Assembly (NCBI GenBank): GCA_946998295.1
Contig: CAMPYS010000010.1
Coordinates: 1 to 51,634, forward strand
DNA from: an uncultured Prevotella sp.
GTDB taxonomy: Bacteria; Bacteroidota; Bacteroidia; Bacteroidales; Bacteroidaceae
Direction of reading: 5' to 3'
DNA: 51,634 bases
In this document: positions 7,217 to 16,122 of the stretch, piece after piece
Position numbering within the stretch: the stretch's first letter is position 1
How the letters are laid out: every line of letters begins with the position of its first letter
Position numbers and translations under genes: made by a program
Notes under the pieces: generated by a model
Databases searched by the model: none
Seen by the model: only the letters and a program-made list of their open reading frames with translations
Told to the model about the DNA's origin: nothing

Positions 7217-8692
7217 TTATTGTCGTACGAGATTACGTCCAGCATCTATACGTAGGAATATAAATAATAGTAATGTAAAACCCCATAATGAAGATCCACC
7301 ATAACTGAAGAATGGTAACGGTATACCTATTACGGGAGTTATTCCTAAAACCATACCTACATTTATAAAAACATGGAATAAGAAAATACTTGCCACACAA
7401 TACCCATAAACACGTCCAAACTTAAATGGTTGCCTCTCAGCAATATACATTAGCCTAAGAGTTAATGCTAAAAATAAGAGAAGAACAGAGGCCGAGCCTA
7501 AAAACCCTTCTTCTTCACCAACAGTACAGAATATAAAGTCGGTATCTTGTTCTGGGACAAAATTCAATTTAGTTTGTGTACCATTAAGAAACCCCTTACC
7601 TTGTAATCCTCCTGAACCTATAGCTATTTCGCTTTGGTGAACATTATAACCTGCACCAGCCAAGTCATCATCAAGTCCAAGTAGCACATTAATACGTACA
7701 CGTTGATGAGGCTGCATTACATCATTTAAAACATAATCTGCAGAATAAAAAAATCCTATTGACCCTATTGTGAATAATGCAATATATAGATATTGTTTGA
7801 TACGTGCACTTAATGAGATATAAACAAAATATGCTATTAATCCTGCAGAAATTATTAGTTGTATCCACACTATGTCAAATGGTATAACAAAGACAGAAAA
7901 CAAAAAGCTTAATAATGTAATACCAAGTATAAAAAATAAAATCCTAAGCATACGTTTTTGGTCATTGAGATAGACCCATACTAAGGCTGTAGTAAATATT
8001 TGAACTAAAAATAATACACAAAATTTACCTACAGATGTTGCATTATCCCATAAGTAAACATTTTCATATTTTATGCCTACTATGAAATATATAATCATTG
8101 CTACTCCAGTAAACAAAAATGATCCAGACATACCCTCGCGGTAAAACATTAGGAAAAAGGACAAATAAACTAATGCAGAACCTGTTTCTCTTTGTCCTAC
8201 TATGCAAATCATAGGAATTACTACAATGCTACATGCTCCTATAAAATGTTTCCAATTATCCATTGTAAAACCATAAGCGGACATAAATTTAGATATAGCA
8301 AGTGCTGTAGCAAATTTAGCAAATTCTGCAGGTTGCAAACGTAAAGGTCCCATAACTATCCATGAACGAGAACCTTTTATAGAATGTGGATTAAATATTG
8401 TGAGAAATAATAGTAATACAAAAAGACCGTAAACTAGGTATGCAAAGGTATCATAAAGTCTATCATCCATCATTAATAGAACAAATCCTAAGCAGATAGA
8501 TGTTCCTATCCATATAATTTGCATACCAGAGCGTGATGATAGGGATAATATATCTGTATCTCCATAGGTGTAGCTTGCTCCACAAACACTAACCCATCCA
8601 AAAATTAGTAATATTAGATATATTCCTATTGTCCACCAGTCTAATGAACTAAATATGCCTTTACCTCTATCTGAATTATAATTATTTTCCAC
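7217..8692 (-). CDS. rodA: Rod-shape peptidoglycan glycosyltransferase RodA
   Basis: A SEDS-family polymerase that links lipid II into glycan strands with its partner PBP2. The 491-residue, multi-helix protein contains QPAEFAKF after helix 4 and ends with GIPLPFFSYGGSSL, the SEDS signature. It is longer than E. coli RodA (370), owing to an expanded hydrophobic central region (about 210-330) that carries extra helices, as is common in Bacteroidota. It lies last in the minus-strand shape operon, 42 bp after mrdA. Confidence 0.93.
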   Translation of the reverse strand: MENNYNSDRGKGIFSSLDWWTIGIYLILLIFGWVSVCGASYTYGDTDILSLSSRSGMQIIWIGTSICLGFVLLMMDDRLYDTFAYLVYGLFVLLLFLTIFNPHSIKGSRSWIVMGPLRLQPAEFAKFATALAISKFMSAYGFTMDNWKHFIGACSIVVIPMICIVGQRETGSALVYLSFFLMFYREGMSGSFLFTGVAMIIYFIVGIKYENVYLWDNATSVGKFCVLFLVQIFTTALVWVYLNDQKRMLRILFFILGITLLSFLFSVFVIPFDIVWIQLIISAGLIAYFVYISLSARIKQYLYIALFTIGSIGFFYSADYVLNDVMQPHQRVRINVLLGLDDDLAGAGYNVHQSEIAIGSGGLQGKGFLNGTQTKLNFVPEQDTDFIFCTVGEEEGFLGSASVLLLFLALTLRLMYIAERQPFKFGRVYGYCVASIFLFHVFINVGMVLGITPVIGIPLPFFSYGGSSLWGFTLLLFIFLRIDAGRNLVRQ

Positions 8693-8734
8693 TTGTTATT
8701 TATAAATTTCTTTTACAGACTATTAGTTTTATTA

Positions 8735-10855
8735 TCAGTAGTTATCAGAGTCCTTTTTCTTACCATGTGTTGGGTCTTCTTTATCATCATGCTCTGATTT
8801 TATTTTTAGTTCATCATCATTCCTAATGGCTTGATCATTTTGTGGTTTACTATTTTTATTTTCGTTGTCAGAATTTTTCTTAGATTCTAATAGTATTTTC
8901 TTTTTACGTATTTCTTCTTGTTTTTGTTTTTCAAATACTTGTTTCAGCGAGTCCTTTATATAATTAACACGCTTTATAGAGTCTAATCTTAATGAATCTG
9001 CTGGTGATAGTGGACGTTTAAAGGGATACTTAATATGTCGTTTTTGAATAATTACTGATTTAATGGAATCATTTTTAGTTAATTTTCCATTAATATACTG
9101 TTCCATCATTAGCGACCCTATAGGAACTCCGTACACTGCACCAAATCCACCATTTTCAACATATACAGCTATTGCTATTTTGGGGCTATCTACTGGGGCA
9201 AACCCCATGAATACAGAGTGGTCTTTACCCCTATTCTGCGCCGTACCTGTCTTACCTGCTAAGGTGTAGCCAGCGCGATAAGCGTGTGCACAAGTTCCTC
9301 CGATAGCCGAAGAAATCATACCTTCAATAACTCTGTTATACGCTTTTTTTGTACCCTTAGCATAATGTTTTTTAAAAAAATCCGTTTTTATATGTTTCCC
9401 TTTGATTTTTCTTACTAGATGTGGAGTATAGTAATACCCTCTATTTGCTATAATAGCTCCAAGATTAGCTATCTGTAAAGGAGTTAAATTTATCTCTCCT
9501 TGTCCTATGGCAATTGATATAACAGATAATGGATTCCACTTGCCCAATGCCTCATCATAAAATTTAGCGTTAGGTATCATACCACGTTTTTCACTTGGTA
9601 AATCAACTCCTAATTTATATCCAAATCCCATTGATACCATATAGTCTCTCCAGCGATTTATTGCTTTATCAAGGGTAGGATATTTCTTTCTGTTAGATAG
9701 CATGTAATAAAGTCCCCAGCAGAAATATGCATTACAAGAAGTGCTAATTGCTGGTACTAATGATATAGGAGAGGCATGTCTATGGCATCCAACATGTAGA
9801 CCTTTAAAATAAAAACCATGTGGACAGGGAAAGCGGGTAGAGTCATTAATTATTCCTTCTGAATAAAATGTAATAGCTTGACTTGTTTTGAAGGTAGAGC
9901 CAGGAGGATATTGCCCCATTACAGCCCTGTTTAGCATAGGATTAGCTGGGTCTATCATCATTCTATGTATAATTTTACCTCTATTTTTTCCTAACATAGA
10001 GCGTGGGTCAAATGTTGGAGACGATACCATTGATAATATCTGACCTGTTTTAGGTTCTATTGCTACTATTGCTCCTATTTTTCCTTCCATCATTCGTTCG
10101 CCTAATGCCTGAAGTTTTGCATCTATAGAGAGTTCTATATCACTTCCTGGATATGGTCTTTGGTCATACGCCCCATTTTTATATCTTCCTTTAATTCTAC
10201 CATGTGCATCACGAAGAAGAATTTGAACGCCTTTGCGTCCTCTGAGAACAGTTTCATATTCTTTTTCTATTCCCATTTTTCCAATATAGTCCCCTGCTTG
10301 ATAATAATTGTCCTCATCTATATCGCTTTGACTAACTTCACCAACATCGCCTAATACATGTCCTGCTATAGAACTTTGATATTGTCGTACACTACGTTTT
10401 TGAATATAAAATCCCGGATAGCGATAAAGTTTTTCACGAAAAGCACTAAACTCTTTATCACTTAGTTGACTTAAAAATAATTGCTGTGTAAAGCGTGAGT
10501 ATCCTGGATTTTTAGTTCTATCTTTTATATCGTTCATTCGTTTGTTAAAGAATTGTTTAGTTATATTTAATGAACGACAAAAATCTAAAGTGTCTAATCT
10601 TCCCTTTTCTTCATTCATAACAACCATTAAGTCATAAGCTGGCTGATTATATACAAGTAATTTTCCTGTTCTGTCTGTTATAATACCACGAGAGGGGAAT
10701 TCTATTTTTTTTAGAAAGGCATTTGAGTCGGCACTTTTGCGGTAATCATCACTGGCTATTTGTAAGGCAAAAAGGCGGATAACATAAGCAACTATTATAA
10801 CAATAGCTACAGCACTTAATACCAATCGACGTTTTTCAAAATCATAATTTTTCAT
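8735..10855 (-). CDS. mrdA: Penicillin-binding protein 2 (elongasome transpeptidase)
   Basis: The 706-residue class B PBP has an N-terminal membrane helix (13-32), a dimerisation domain, and a transpeptidase domain with S320-TFK323, SCN at 373-375 and KTGTA at 535-539. Between the first two motifs lie C344-P-H and C357-H-R-H, which could form the zinc site described for E. coli PBP2; this is inference. The C-terminus is a charged extension of about 100 residues rich in Lys, Glu and Asp, absent from short homologues. It overlaps mreD by 4 bases (ATGA). Confidence 0.94.
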   Translation of the reverse strand: MKNYDFEKRRLVLSAVAIVIIVAYVIRLFALQIASDDYRKSADSNAFLKKIEFPSRGIITDRTGKLLVYNQPAYDLMVVMNEEKGRLDTLDFCRSLNITKQFFNKRMNDIKDRTKNPGYSRFTQQLFLSQLSDKEFSAFREKLYRYPGFYIQKRSVRQYQSSIAGHVLGDVGEVSQSDIDEDNYYQAGDYIGKMGIEKEYETVLRGRKGVQILLRDAHGRIKGRYKNGAYDQRPYPGSDIELSIDAKLQALGERMMEGKIGAIVAIEPKTGQILSMVSSPTFDPRSMLGKNRGKIIHRMMIDPANPMLNRAVMGQYPPGSTFKTSQAITFYSEGIINDSTRFPCPHGFYFKGLHVGCHRHASPISLVPAISTSCNAYFCWGLYYMLSNRKKYPTLDKAINRWRDYMVSMGFGYKLGVDLPSEKRGMIPNAKFYDEALGKWNPLSVISIAIGQGEINLTPLQIANLGAIIANRGYYYTPHLVRKIKGKHIKTDFFKKHYAKGTKKAYNRVIEGMISSAIGGTCAHAYRAGYTLAGKTGTAQNRGKDHSVFMGFAPVDSPKIAIAVYVENGGFGAVYGVPIGSLMMEQYINGKLTKNDSIKSVIIQKRHIKYPFKRPLSPADSLRLDSIKRVNYIKDSLKQVFEKQKQEEIRKKKILLESKKNSDNENKNSKPQNDQAIRNDDELKIKSEHDDKEDPTHGKKKDSDNY

Positions 10856-11355
10856 AGTCGACTGCGCATACGTTCTATTACTAATATTAACGCTATTGTC
10901 AATACAGTACTACCAATAACACAACTTATCCATTCAACGATATTAAAAAAGCTAAACATCTCTAATGTAAAAAAAACAATGCTATAAATAAAGGTCATTA
11001 TTGAGGCAAAGCCAATATAGCGTGAGTAAGTTAGAACAGTGATATTAGGCTCTATATCTGATGTGTCATCATGCATTATAAAAGGTCTAAGTATATGTGG
11101 CTGAATAGCAGCTAAAAGAGTAAGTGAAGCGGAAGCTATACCAGGAGTATTGCTAAAAATATCGATTATGATTCCCATGATGAAAGCCCAGAGCATTGAA
11201 GCCCAACGTGGGTAGTTATAACTAAAATTTAGGATAAAATAGACATAAAGTAGAGGAGTTGCTACACCAAATAAATGAATATGGTTAAGTACTAATACTT
11301 GTATTAATACTAATACTAAAAAATGAATTAATTTATTTAAGAAAACAACATTCAT
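10852..11355 (-). CDS. mreD: Rod-shape protein MreD
   Basis: A 167-residue, five- to six-helix membrane protein located between mreC and mrdA, where mreD belongs. The sequence itself is weakly conserved, but WAFIMGIIIDIFSNTPGIASASLT matches the best conserved MreD segment (G-x-x-x-D-x-x). It connects MreC and the synthases in the elongasome membrane complex. The stop overlaps the mrdA start by 4 bases. Confidence 0.88.
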   Translation of the reverse strand: MNVVFLNKLIHFLVLVLIQVLVLNHIHLFGVATPLLYVYFILNFSYNYPRWASMLWAFIMGIIIDIFSNTPGIASASLTLLAAIQPHILRPFIMHDDTSDIEPNITVLTYSRYIGFASIMTFIYSIVFFTLEMFSFFNIVEWISCVIGSTVLTIALILVIERMRSRL

Positions 11356-11381
11356 ATCTTTATATAAAAAAATATATATAA

Positions 11382-12251
11382 TTAATCTGAAGTAGAAAAA
11401 TCATTACCAAGATGTTTTATAGAATCTTCGGCTGCGTCTATAACATCTTTTTTCTCTTGTATTGATTTATCGTCTATTACACAAACATTTCTCAAATTAC
11501 CAAAGTCTGTTGACAACTTAATAGCTAAGCGAAATGACAGTCCATCTGCAGAGTTATACACGTGTAGTATTTTGCCAACTAATATGCCTGATGGAAATAT
11601 TGAGGAATATCCACTTGTTACAATCTTATCACCAATTTTAAATTTAGCATGACGAGGTATATCATCTAAGTAGGCTATATCTTTTGAACCGCCATTCCAA
11701 TGAAGGTAACCAAAGTAATTACGTCCTTGTATAGAACAACTAATATTTGACTTAGAATTTAATACAGGAATAATTACCGAATAGTGAATCCCAACCAAGT
11801 AAACCACACCAACTACCCCTGAGCCACTTGCTACGCCCATGTCTTTACGTACACCATCCCAAGAGCCTTTATTTATGGTGATGAAATTTTCTAAGCGTGT
11901 TAATGAGTTTGATACAACTTCTGCATCTATCAATTTAAGCGATGAGAGCAAACTATCTTGAGAGATTTTAGAAATATCTTTTTTAGCTAATTTTAAACGT
12001 AAATATTTTAATTCTTGTTCTAAGAGTATATTCCTATCAGTTAGCTCCTTGTTTGTTTTTCCCATTACAAAATAGGATGTTATATCTGAGCTTAACTCGT
12101 ACAATCTGCCAGAGACGATATTTGCTGAAGAAAAAAATACGCTTCCTTGATAAGTATTAAAACGAAATAATAGTATCATACTGATTACTTCTAACAGGAC
12201 GAAAAGAAACCAATGTTTATACTTACTAAGAAATTCTAATAAATTACGCAT
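11382..12251 (-). CDS. mreC: Rod-shape protein MreC
   Basis: The 289-residue protein has one N-terminal membrane helix (about 13-30), a coiled coil (about 62-95, NKELTDRNILLEQELKYLR) and two beta-barrel domains with NKGSWDGVRKDMGVASGSGVVG and the later GDKIVTSGYSSIFPSGILVG, both MreC landmarks. It is the periplasmic scaffold that activates PBP2-RodA. It is 26 bp from mreD but separated from mreB by a hairpin at 12301-12331 that could reduce read-through. Confidence 0.92.
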   Translation of the reverse strand: MRNLLEFLSKYKHWFLFVLLEVISMILLFRFNTYQGSVFFSSANIVSGRLYELSSDITSYFVMGKTNKELTDRNILLEQELKYLRLKLAKKDISKISQDSLLSSLKLIDAEVVSNSLTRLENFITINKGSWDGVRKDMGVASGSGVVGVVYLVGIHYSVIIPVLNSKSNISCSIQGRNYFGYLHWNGGSKDIAYLDDIPRHAKFKIGDKIVTSGYSSIFPSGILVGKILHVYNSADGLSFRLAIKLSTDFGNLRNVCVIDDKSIQEKKDVIDAAEDSIKHLGNDFSTSD

Positions 12252-12296
12252 TTAATATATCTCTATCTAAAAATAAGAAACTATCTAAACAAACAG

Positions 12297-12331
12297 AAAA
12301 CTGCTAAAGGGATTATTTTCTACTTTAGCAG
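12297..12331 (-). terminator. Hairpin between mreB and mreC (possible attenuator)
   Basis: On the minus strand CTGCTAAAG pairs perfectly with CTTTAGCAG across a 13-base loop and is followed by TTTTCTG. It has the form of a weak intrinsic terminator within the shape operon, which would give less mreCD-mrdA-rodA mRNA than mreB mRNA. Confidence 0.5.
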
Positions 12332-12368
12332 CTTTAATATCTCTCTTCCCAAGCTATAAAATATTTTA

Positions 12369-13391
12369 TTAGCGCATCAGAAATGAAAATTTATCAACAT
12401 TGCTTAAGGCGATACCTGCACCTTTAGCAACGCTATGAAGAGGATCTTCAGCAACATGAAATGGTATATTTATCTTGTCAGTAAGTCGCTTGTCTATACC
12501 TCTTAGTAAAGCACCACCACCGCTTAGGTATATACCATTTTTAACTATATCTGCATAAAGTTCAGGAGGAGTATTTTCTAAAGCTGAAAGGACAGCATTT
12601 TCTATTTTAGCTACAGTTTTGTCCAAACAATGAGCTATCTCTTGATAGCATACAGGTACTTCTAAAGGTAGGGCTGTGATACGATTTGGGCCGTGTACTA
12701 TATAGTCCTCAGGTGCTTCTTCGCCTAAATCAGTTAAAGCAGAACCTACATGTACTTTTATTCTTTCAGCCATACGTTCACTAACTTTAACGTTATGCTG
12801 TCGGCTCATATATTCTTGGATATCGGCAGTTAGGTCATCACCAGCTACGCGTATAGAGTTGTTACATACTATACCACCTAAAGAAATAACAGCAATCTCG
12901 GTACTTCCACCACCTATATCTACTATCATGTTACCCTCTGGAGCTTCAACATCAAGACCCATTCCTAAAGCGGCTGCCATTGGCTCAAAAATAAGATAGA
13001 CATCTCTGCCTTGAGCATGTTCTGCAGAGTCTCTAACAGCACGAAGTTCTACTTCGGTTGAACCTGAAGGTACGCCTATAACCATACGCAACGAGGGCGA
13101 AAATAGACGGCGACCACTATGAACCATTTTTATTAGTCCACGCATCATTTGTTCACAAGCTGTGAAGTCTGCTATAACGCCATCACGAAGAGGACGAATT
13201 GTACGTATATTAGGATGCTCCTTTTCGTACATCATCTTAGCTTCACTGCCTACTGCTATCATCTTGTCTGTTCGACGATCTAATGCAACAACTGAAGGTT
13301 CATCAACAACAATCTTGTCGCCGCTGATAATTATAGTGTTAGCTGTGCCTAAATCCATCGCTATTTCTTGAATAAATGAAAAGAATCCCAT
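12369..13391 (-). CDS. mreB: Actin-like rod-shape protein MreB
   Basis: A 340-residue MreB with the actin-fold signatures MDLGTANTII near the start, GVPSGST, IVDIGGGSTEIAVIS, and the adenosine motif SGGGALLRGID. It forms short membrane-bound filaments that guide the elongasome. The start at 13391 gives MGFFSFIQEIAMDLGTANT, with a short hydrophobic/amphipathic beginning that could aid membrane binding. There is no TAnnTTTG promoter directly before it, so it is probably read from the purH promoter at 14114-14121. Confidence 0.96.
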   Translation of the reverse strand: MGFFSFIQEIAMDLGTANTIIISGDKIVVDEPSVVALDRRTDKMIAVGSEAKMMYEKEHPNIRTIRPLRDGVIADFTACEQMMRGLIKMVHSGRRLFSPSLRMVIGVPSGSTEVELRAVRDSAEHAQGRDVYLIFEPMAAALGMGLDVEAPEGNMIVDIGGGSTEIAVISLGGIVCNNSIRVAGDDLTADIQEYMSRQHNVKVSERMAERIKVHVGSALTDLGEEAPEDYIVHGPNRITALPLEVPVCYQEIAHCLDKTVAKIENAVLSALENTPPELYADIVKNGIYLSGGGALLRGIDKRLTDKINIPFHVAEDPLHSVAKGAGIALSNVDKFSFLMR

Positions 13392-13480
13392 TTTAACTGA
13401 TTTATAAGTAAAATATAAATTTACACTAAAAGTTTAGGGTAAACTATGCTATATTATTAAAATTACTATACTTTATTATA

Positions 13481-14086
13481 TTATTTATTTACATTATCAA
13501 CAAACCACCTATATATACATTCATCATATTTACTGCTAACAGCAAAAGCTCGTTGAGCAAAATATTTACGGTCTGTTATGTCTGTTACTGCTCCTTGCTT
13601 GTTAAGTAAAGAAAGGAATAAAGGATATTCCGATTTACTTGGTACAACAAGTACATCATTAAAGTTTTTGGCACTTGCACGAATTAACGAAATTCCTCCA
13701 ATATCTATCTTTTCTATGATATCTGCTTCTGTTGCGCCTGTAGCTACTGTTTCTTCAAAGGGGTAGAGGTCTACTATCACTAAGTCTATTTCAGGAATAT
13801 CATATTTTTTTACAAGTTTGTTGTCGTCGTCGTTATTACGACGAGATAAGATACCGCCAAAAATCTTTGGATGAAGAGTTTTTACCCTACCTCCTAAAAT
13901 AGAGGGATAAGTTGTTATATCTTCTACACGTTCACAAGAATATCCTAAGGACTTTATGTAATTATATGTACCACCTGTACTTATAAATTTTACATTTTCA
14001 GAGTTTAACTTACTAAGTATTTTATCTATACCTTCTTTATTGAAGACTGATATTAATGCAGTCTTTATCAGTTTCTTGCTTGACAT
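13481..14086 (-). CDS. purH: IMP cyclohydrolase, PurH lacking the formyltransferase domain
   Basis: The 201-residue protein is only the N-terminal IMP cyclohydrolase half of PurH (usually about 505-530 residues). The fold's key residues are present: STGGT at 36-40, K69 in GRVKTLHP, Y108 in DLYPF, D128 in IDIGG and K140 in ASAKN. It should therefore close FAICAR to IMP. The reading frame ends cleanly near the known domain boundary and mreB begins 89 bases later, so no formyltransferase remnant lies here. Full-length purH precedes mreB in related genomes (recalled, not checked). The organism would need a separate AICAR formyltransferase, encoded elsewhere. Confidence 0.88.
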   Translation of the reverse strand: MSSKKLIKTALISVFNKEGIDKILSKLNSENVKFISTGGTYNYIKSLGYSCERVEDITTYPSILGGRVKTLHPKIFGGILSRRNNDDDNKLVKKYDIPEIDLVIVDLYPFEETVATGATEADIIEKIDIGGISLIRASAKNFNDVLVVPSKSEYPLFLSLLNKQGAVTDITDRKYFAQRAFAVSSKYDECIYRWFVDNVNK

Positions 14087-14113
14087 CCTTATATATATAT
14101 AGTTTTATTTTTG

Positions 14114-14144
14114 CAAAGTTACAAAAACCATATAACTAAACAAT
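14114..14144 (-). promoter_or_regulatory. Promoter of the purH-mre operon
   Basis: On the minus strand a TTG, a 19-bp spacer and TAACTTTG (plus-strand 14114-14121) match the Bacteroidota consensus spacing well. The element ends 27 bases before the purH ATG. Confidence 0.75.
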
Positions 14145-14726
14145 ATTTTATATCAAAAAAATATATAATCATTAAATGGCTAATAAAGATAGTACTGTAG
14201 ATAGTTGTAGTAATGATGATTGTATGTAATTCCTTCTATTTTGTTTCTTTTTTCTTTGTTTTTTTGCTCTATTTCCTTTCGTCTTATAAACATATGGGTT
14301 GTGTGTCTTTGTATATAAAGAGTTGACTATTAAAATTCAAAATTATTAATTGTTCAAAAACTATTAAAGGTGAACTTCTTTAACATAGCAATTTATATAT
14401 CTCTTGAGGAATATCGTTTTTTAAGAGAAATTAGTGGGAATATTTCTTTTTCAAAGTGTGTCGTTTATAGCTGTAATAGTAAATTTGTAATTGGAACTAC
14501 TAAAAAAACGCAATGTTTATGAAATATATGGAATTAGATCATCCTAAGGGTGAAACAATACGTGTACTAAATGTTAGCACTTCTATATTAAAAGAATGCA
14601 AGGTTAGGGCGTAAAAACATAGTGTTAAGAAGTGGCAAAGACTCACTGCATAAATAATATCTTGAATATTTTAAAACTATTATTGTAAATAAAAATTACC
14701 GATAAAAACAAAAATGAGAATCGTTC

Positions 14727-14834
14727 TATAAGAATCGCAAAAACGTTTCTTATAGAAACGCCTGAACACTTCTATAAGAATCGCAGAGACGTTTTTATAA
14801 GGGTCGCAGCAAGGGTTTAACTTAAACGATTATC
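14727..14834 (+). repeat. Degenerate 23-bp tandem array, copy A of a dispersed element
   Basis: Four consecutive 23-base units start at 14727, 14750, 14773 and 14796. Their common core is TATAAGAATCGCA followed by A/G-rich bases and ACGTTTC; the second unit is the most diverged. The 93 bases from 14742 to 14834 align without gaps to the reverse complement of 38753-38845, with about 80 identical by my count. The first unit's TTCTATAAG also pairs with CTTATAGAA across 16 bases, so RNA from it could fold. Units are contiguous, unlike the spaced repeats of a CRISPR. Confidence 0.8.
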
Positions 14835-15221
14835 GGACTCTTTAAAATGTCTTATAATACTTTGTTTTATAAATAGTTACAAATATATAGTTTTAGATAA
14901 AAATACTCTTAACTATATGTTATTATTCGTAATATATAATCTTTAGATGTCGATTTTTTAAAAATATGTTTTTGTATATATTTTTTACTGTAAAAATGAG
15001 TTATAGATTTATTTTTTATATATAATAAAAGCAAATGGTCTTTTTTGTTGTGTACAATCTAAGAGCTTTTTAATATTATTTTACAATCTTTTCTATTACC
15101 TTTGTAACTAACAAAAATAACAAATGAAACCAGATTATAGTAATATACTTTAAAAGAGTCTTGTAAGACACATAACAGAGCAAAAGGTAATAAATAATTT
15201 TTTATAATACATTTTCTTTTG

Positions 15222-15229
15222 TATCTTTG
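15222..15229 (+). promoter_or_regulatory. -7 element of nif3
   Basis: TATCTTTG lies 26 bases before the GTG start. Confidence 0.65.
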
Positions 15230-15255
15230 CACACATAAACATATTTTATTAAAGC

Positions 15256-16044
15256 GTGAAAATAAAGGAAGTTCTTAATGCCCTTGAACATTTTGCGCCA
15301 CTGCCCTTGCAAGCCAGCTATGATAATGCAGGCTTACAGGTAGGATTAACAGCGGCGGAAGTATCAGGGGTTTTATTGTGTCTTGATGTAACAGAATCAA
15401 TAGTTGAAGAGGCTATAAGTTTAGGTTGTAATCTTATAGTATCCCACCACCCTTTAATTTTTGGTAAGTTGACACAAATAAGTGATAACAGTTATGTGCA
15501 ACGAACAATAATTAAAGCAATAAAGAACGATATTACTATAGCCGCAATGCATACAAATCTTGATGCAGTAGAAGGAGGCGTAAATTATAAAATAGCAAAA
15601 TATATAGGACTTTTAAATTTACAGTTTTTAGGAACAGAGCAACAAGTCGGAACAGTTAAAGGCAGCGATGGAATTATAGGAGAATTATCACAGTCAATAG
15701 CAGCAGATGATTTATTGTTGTTACTAAAAGACCGTTTTAACGTAGAGTGTGTTCAAGCTAACAAACTGTTACAGCGACCTATAAAGCGTATAGCTTTGTG
15801 TGGTGGAGCAGGCTCATTTTTATTGTGCGATGCGATAAAAGCTGGTGCCGATGCTTTTATTACAGGCGAGATGCACTACCATGATTATTTTGGACATGAA
15901 CAAGAAATACAAATATGTACGATAGGACACTATCAAAGTGAGCAATTCACAATAGAGTTATTGCAAGAAATAATAGAAGATAAATGTACAGGAGTGAAAT
16001 GTTTTAAAACAAGCATTAACACAAATCCTATACTATATATATAA
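15256..16044 (+). CDS. Nif3-like dinuclear metal protein
   Basis: The 262-residue protein belongs to the Nif3/YbgI family of hexameric two-metal proteins, sometimes named GTP cyclohydrolase I type 2; the physiological substrate is uncertain. Metal-ligand motifs are visible: SHHP (H64, H65), MHTNLDAV (H99, D103) and a C-terminal GHYQSEQ. It is the short form without the roughly 100-residue PII-like insertion found in some members. The start is GTG, with no better ATG nearby. A C4 zinc-ribbon gene follows after 78 bp, a common Bacteroidota pairing. Confidence 0.9.
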   Translation: MKIKEVLNALEHFAPLPLQASYDNAGLQVGLTAAEVSGVLLCLDVTESIVEEAISLGCNLIVSHHPLIFGKLTQISDNSYVQRTIIKAIKNDITIAAMHTNLDAVEGGVNYKIAKYIGLLNLQFLGTEQQVGTVKGSDGIIGELSQSIAADDLLLLLKDRFNVECVQANKLLQRPIKRIALCGGAGSFLLCDAIKAGADAFITGEMHYHDYFGHEQEIQICTIGHYQSEQFTIELLQEIIEDKCTGVKCFKTSINTNPILYI

Positions 16045-16122
16045 TAATGTGTAATATAATACACAATAAAACATAGAAATATACTTGTATACAAATAATA
16101 AATAAAAATACTTTTTACACTA

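Larger units (their letters stand above)
14087..15255. other. 1.2 kb non-coding region with repeat array
   Basis: There is no long reading frame in this region. It contains the minus-strand purH promoter, several tiny open frames, the 23-bp-unit repeat array (14727-14834, with weaker flanking similarity from about 14640 to 14890 to the second copy near 38.8 kb), a possible promoter TACCTTTG at 15097-15104 followed by a 9-codon frame (MKPDYSNIL), and the nif3 promoter. Two small frames overlap by ATGA: GTG 14370-14522 (50 codons) and ATG 14519-14614 (31 codons, MKYMELDHPKGETIRVLNV...). Neither is recognised and both may be chance or decayed coding DNA. Confidence 0.6.

Noticed and set aside
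13392..13480. Frameshifted remainder of purH
   Set aside because: Only 89 bases separate the stop from mreB; the missing domain needs about 900.
14727..14818. Possible CRISPR array from the regular 23-bp repeats
   Set aside because: Units are contiguous with no unique spacers, are degenerate, and no cas gene is present.
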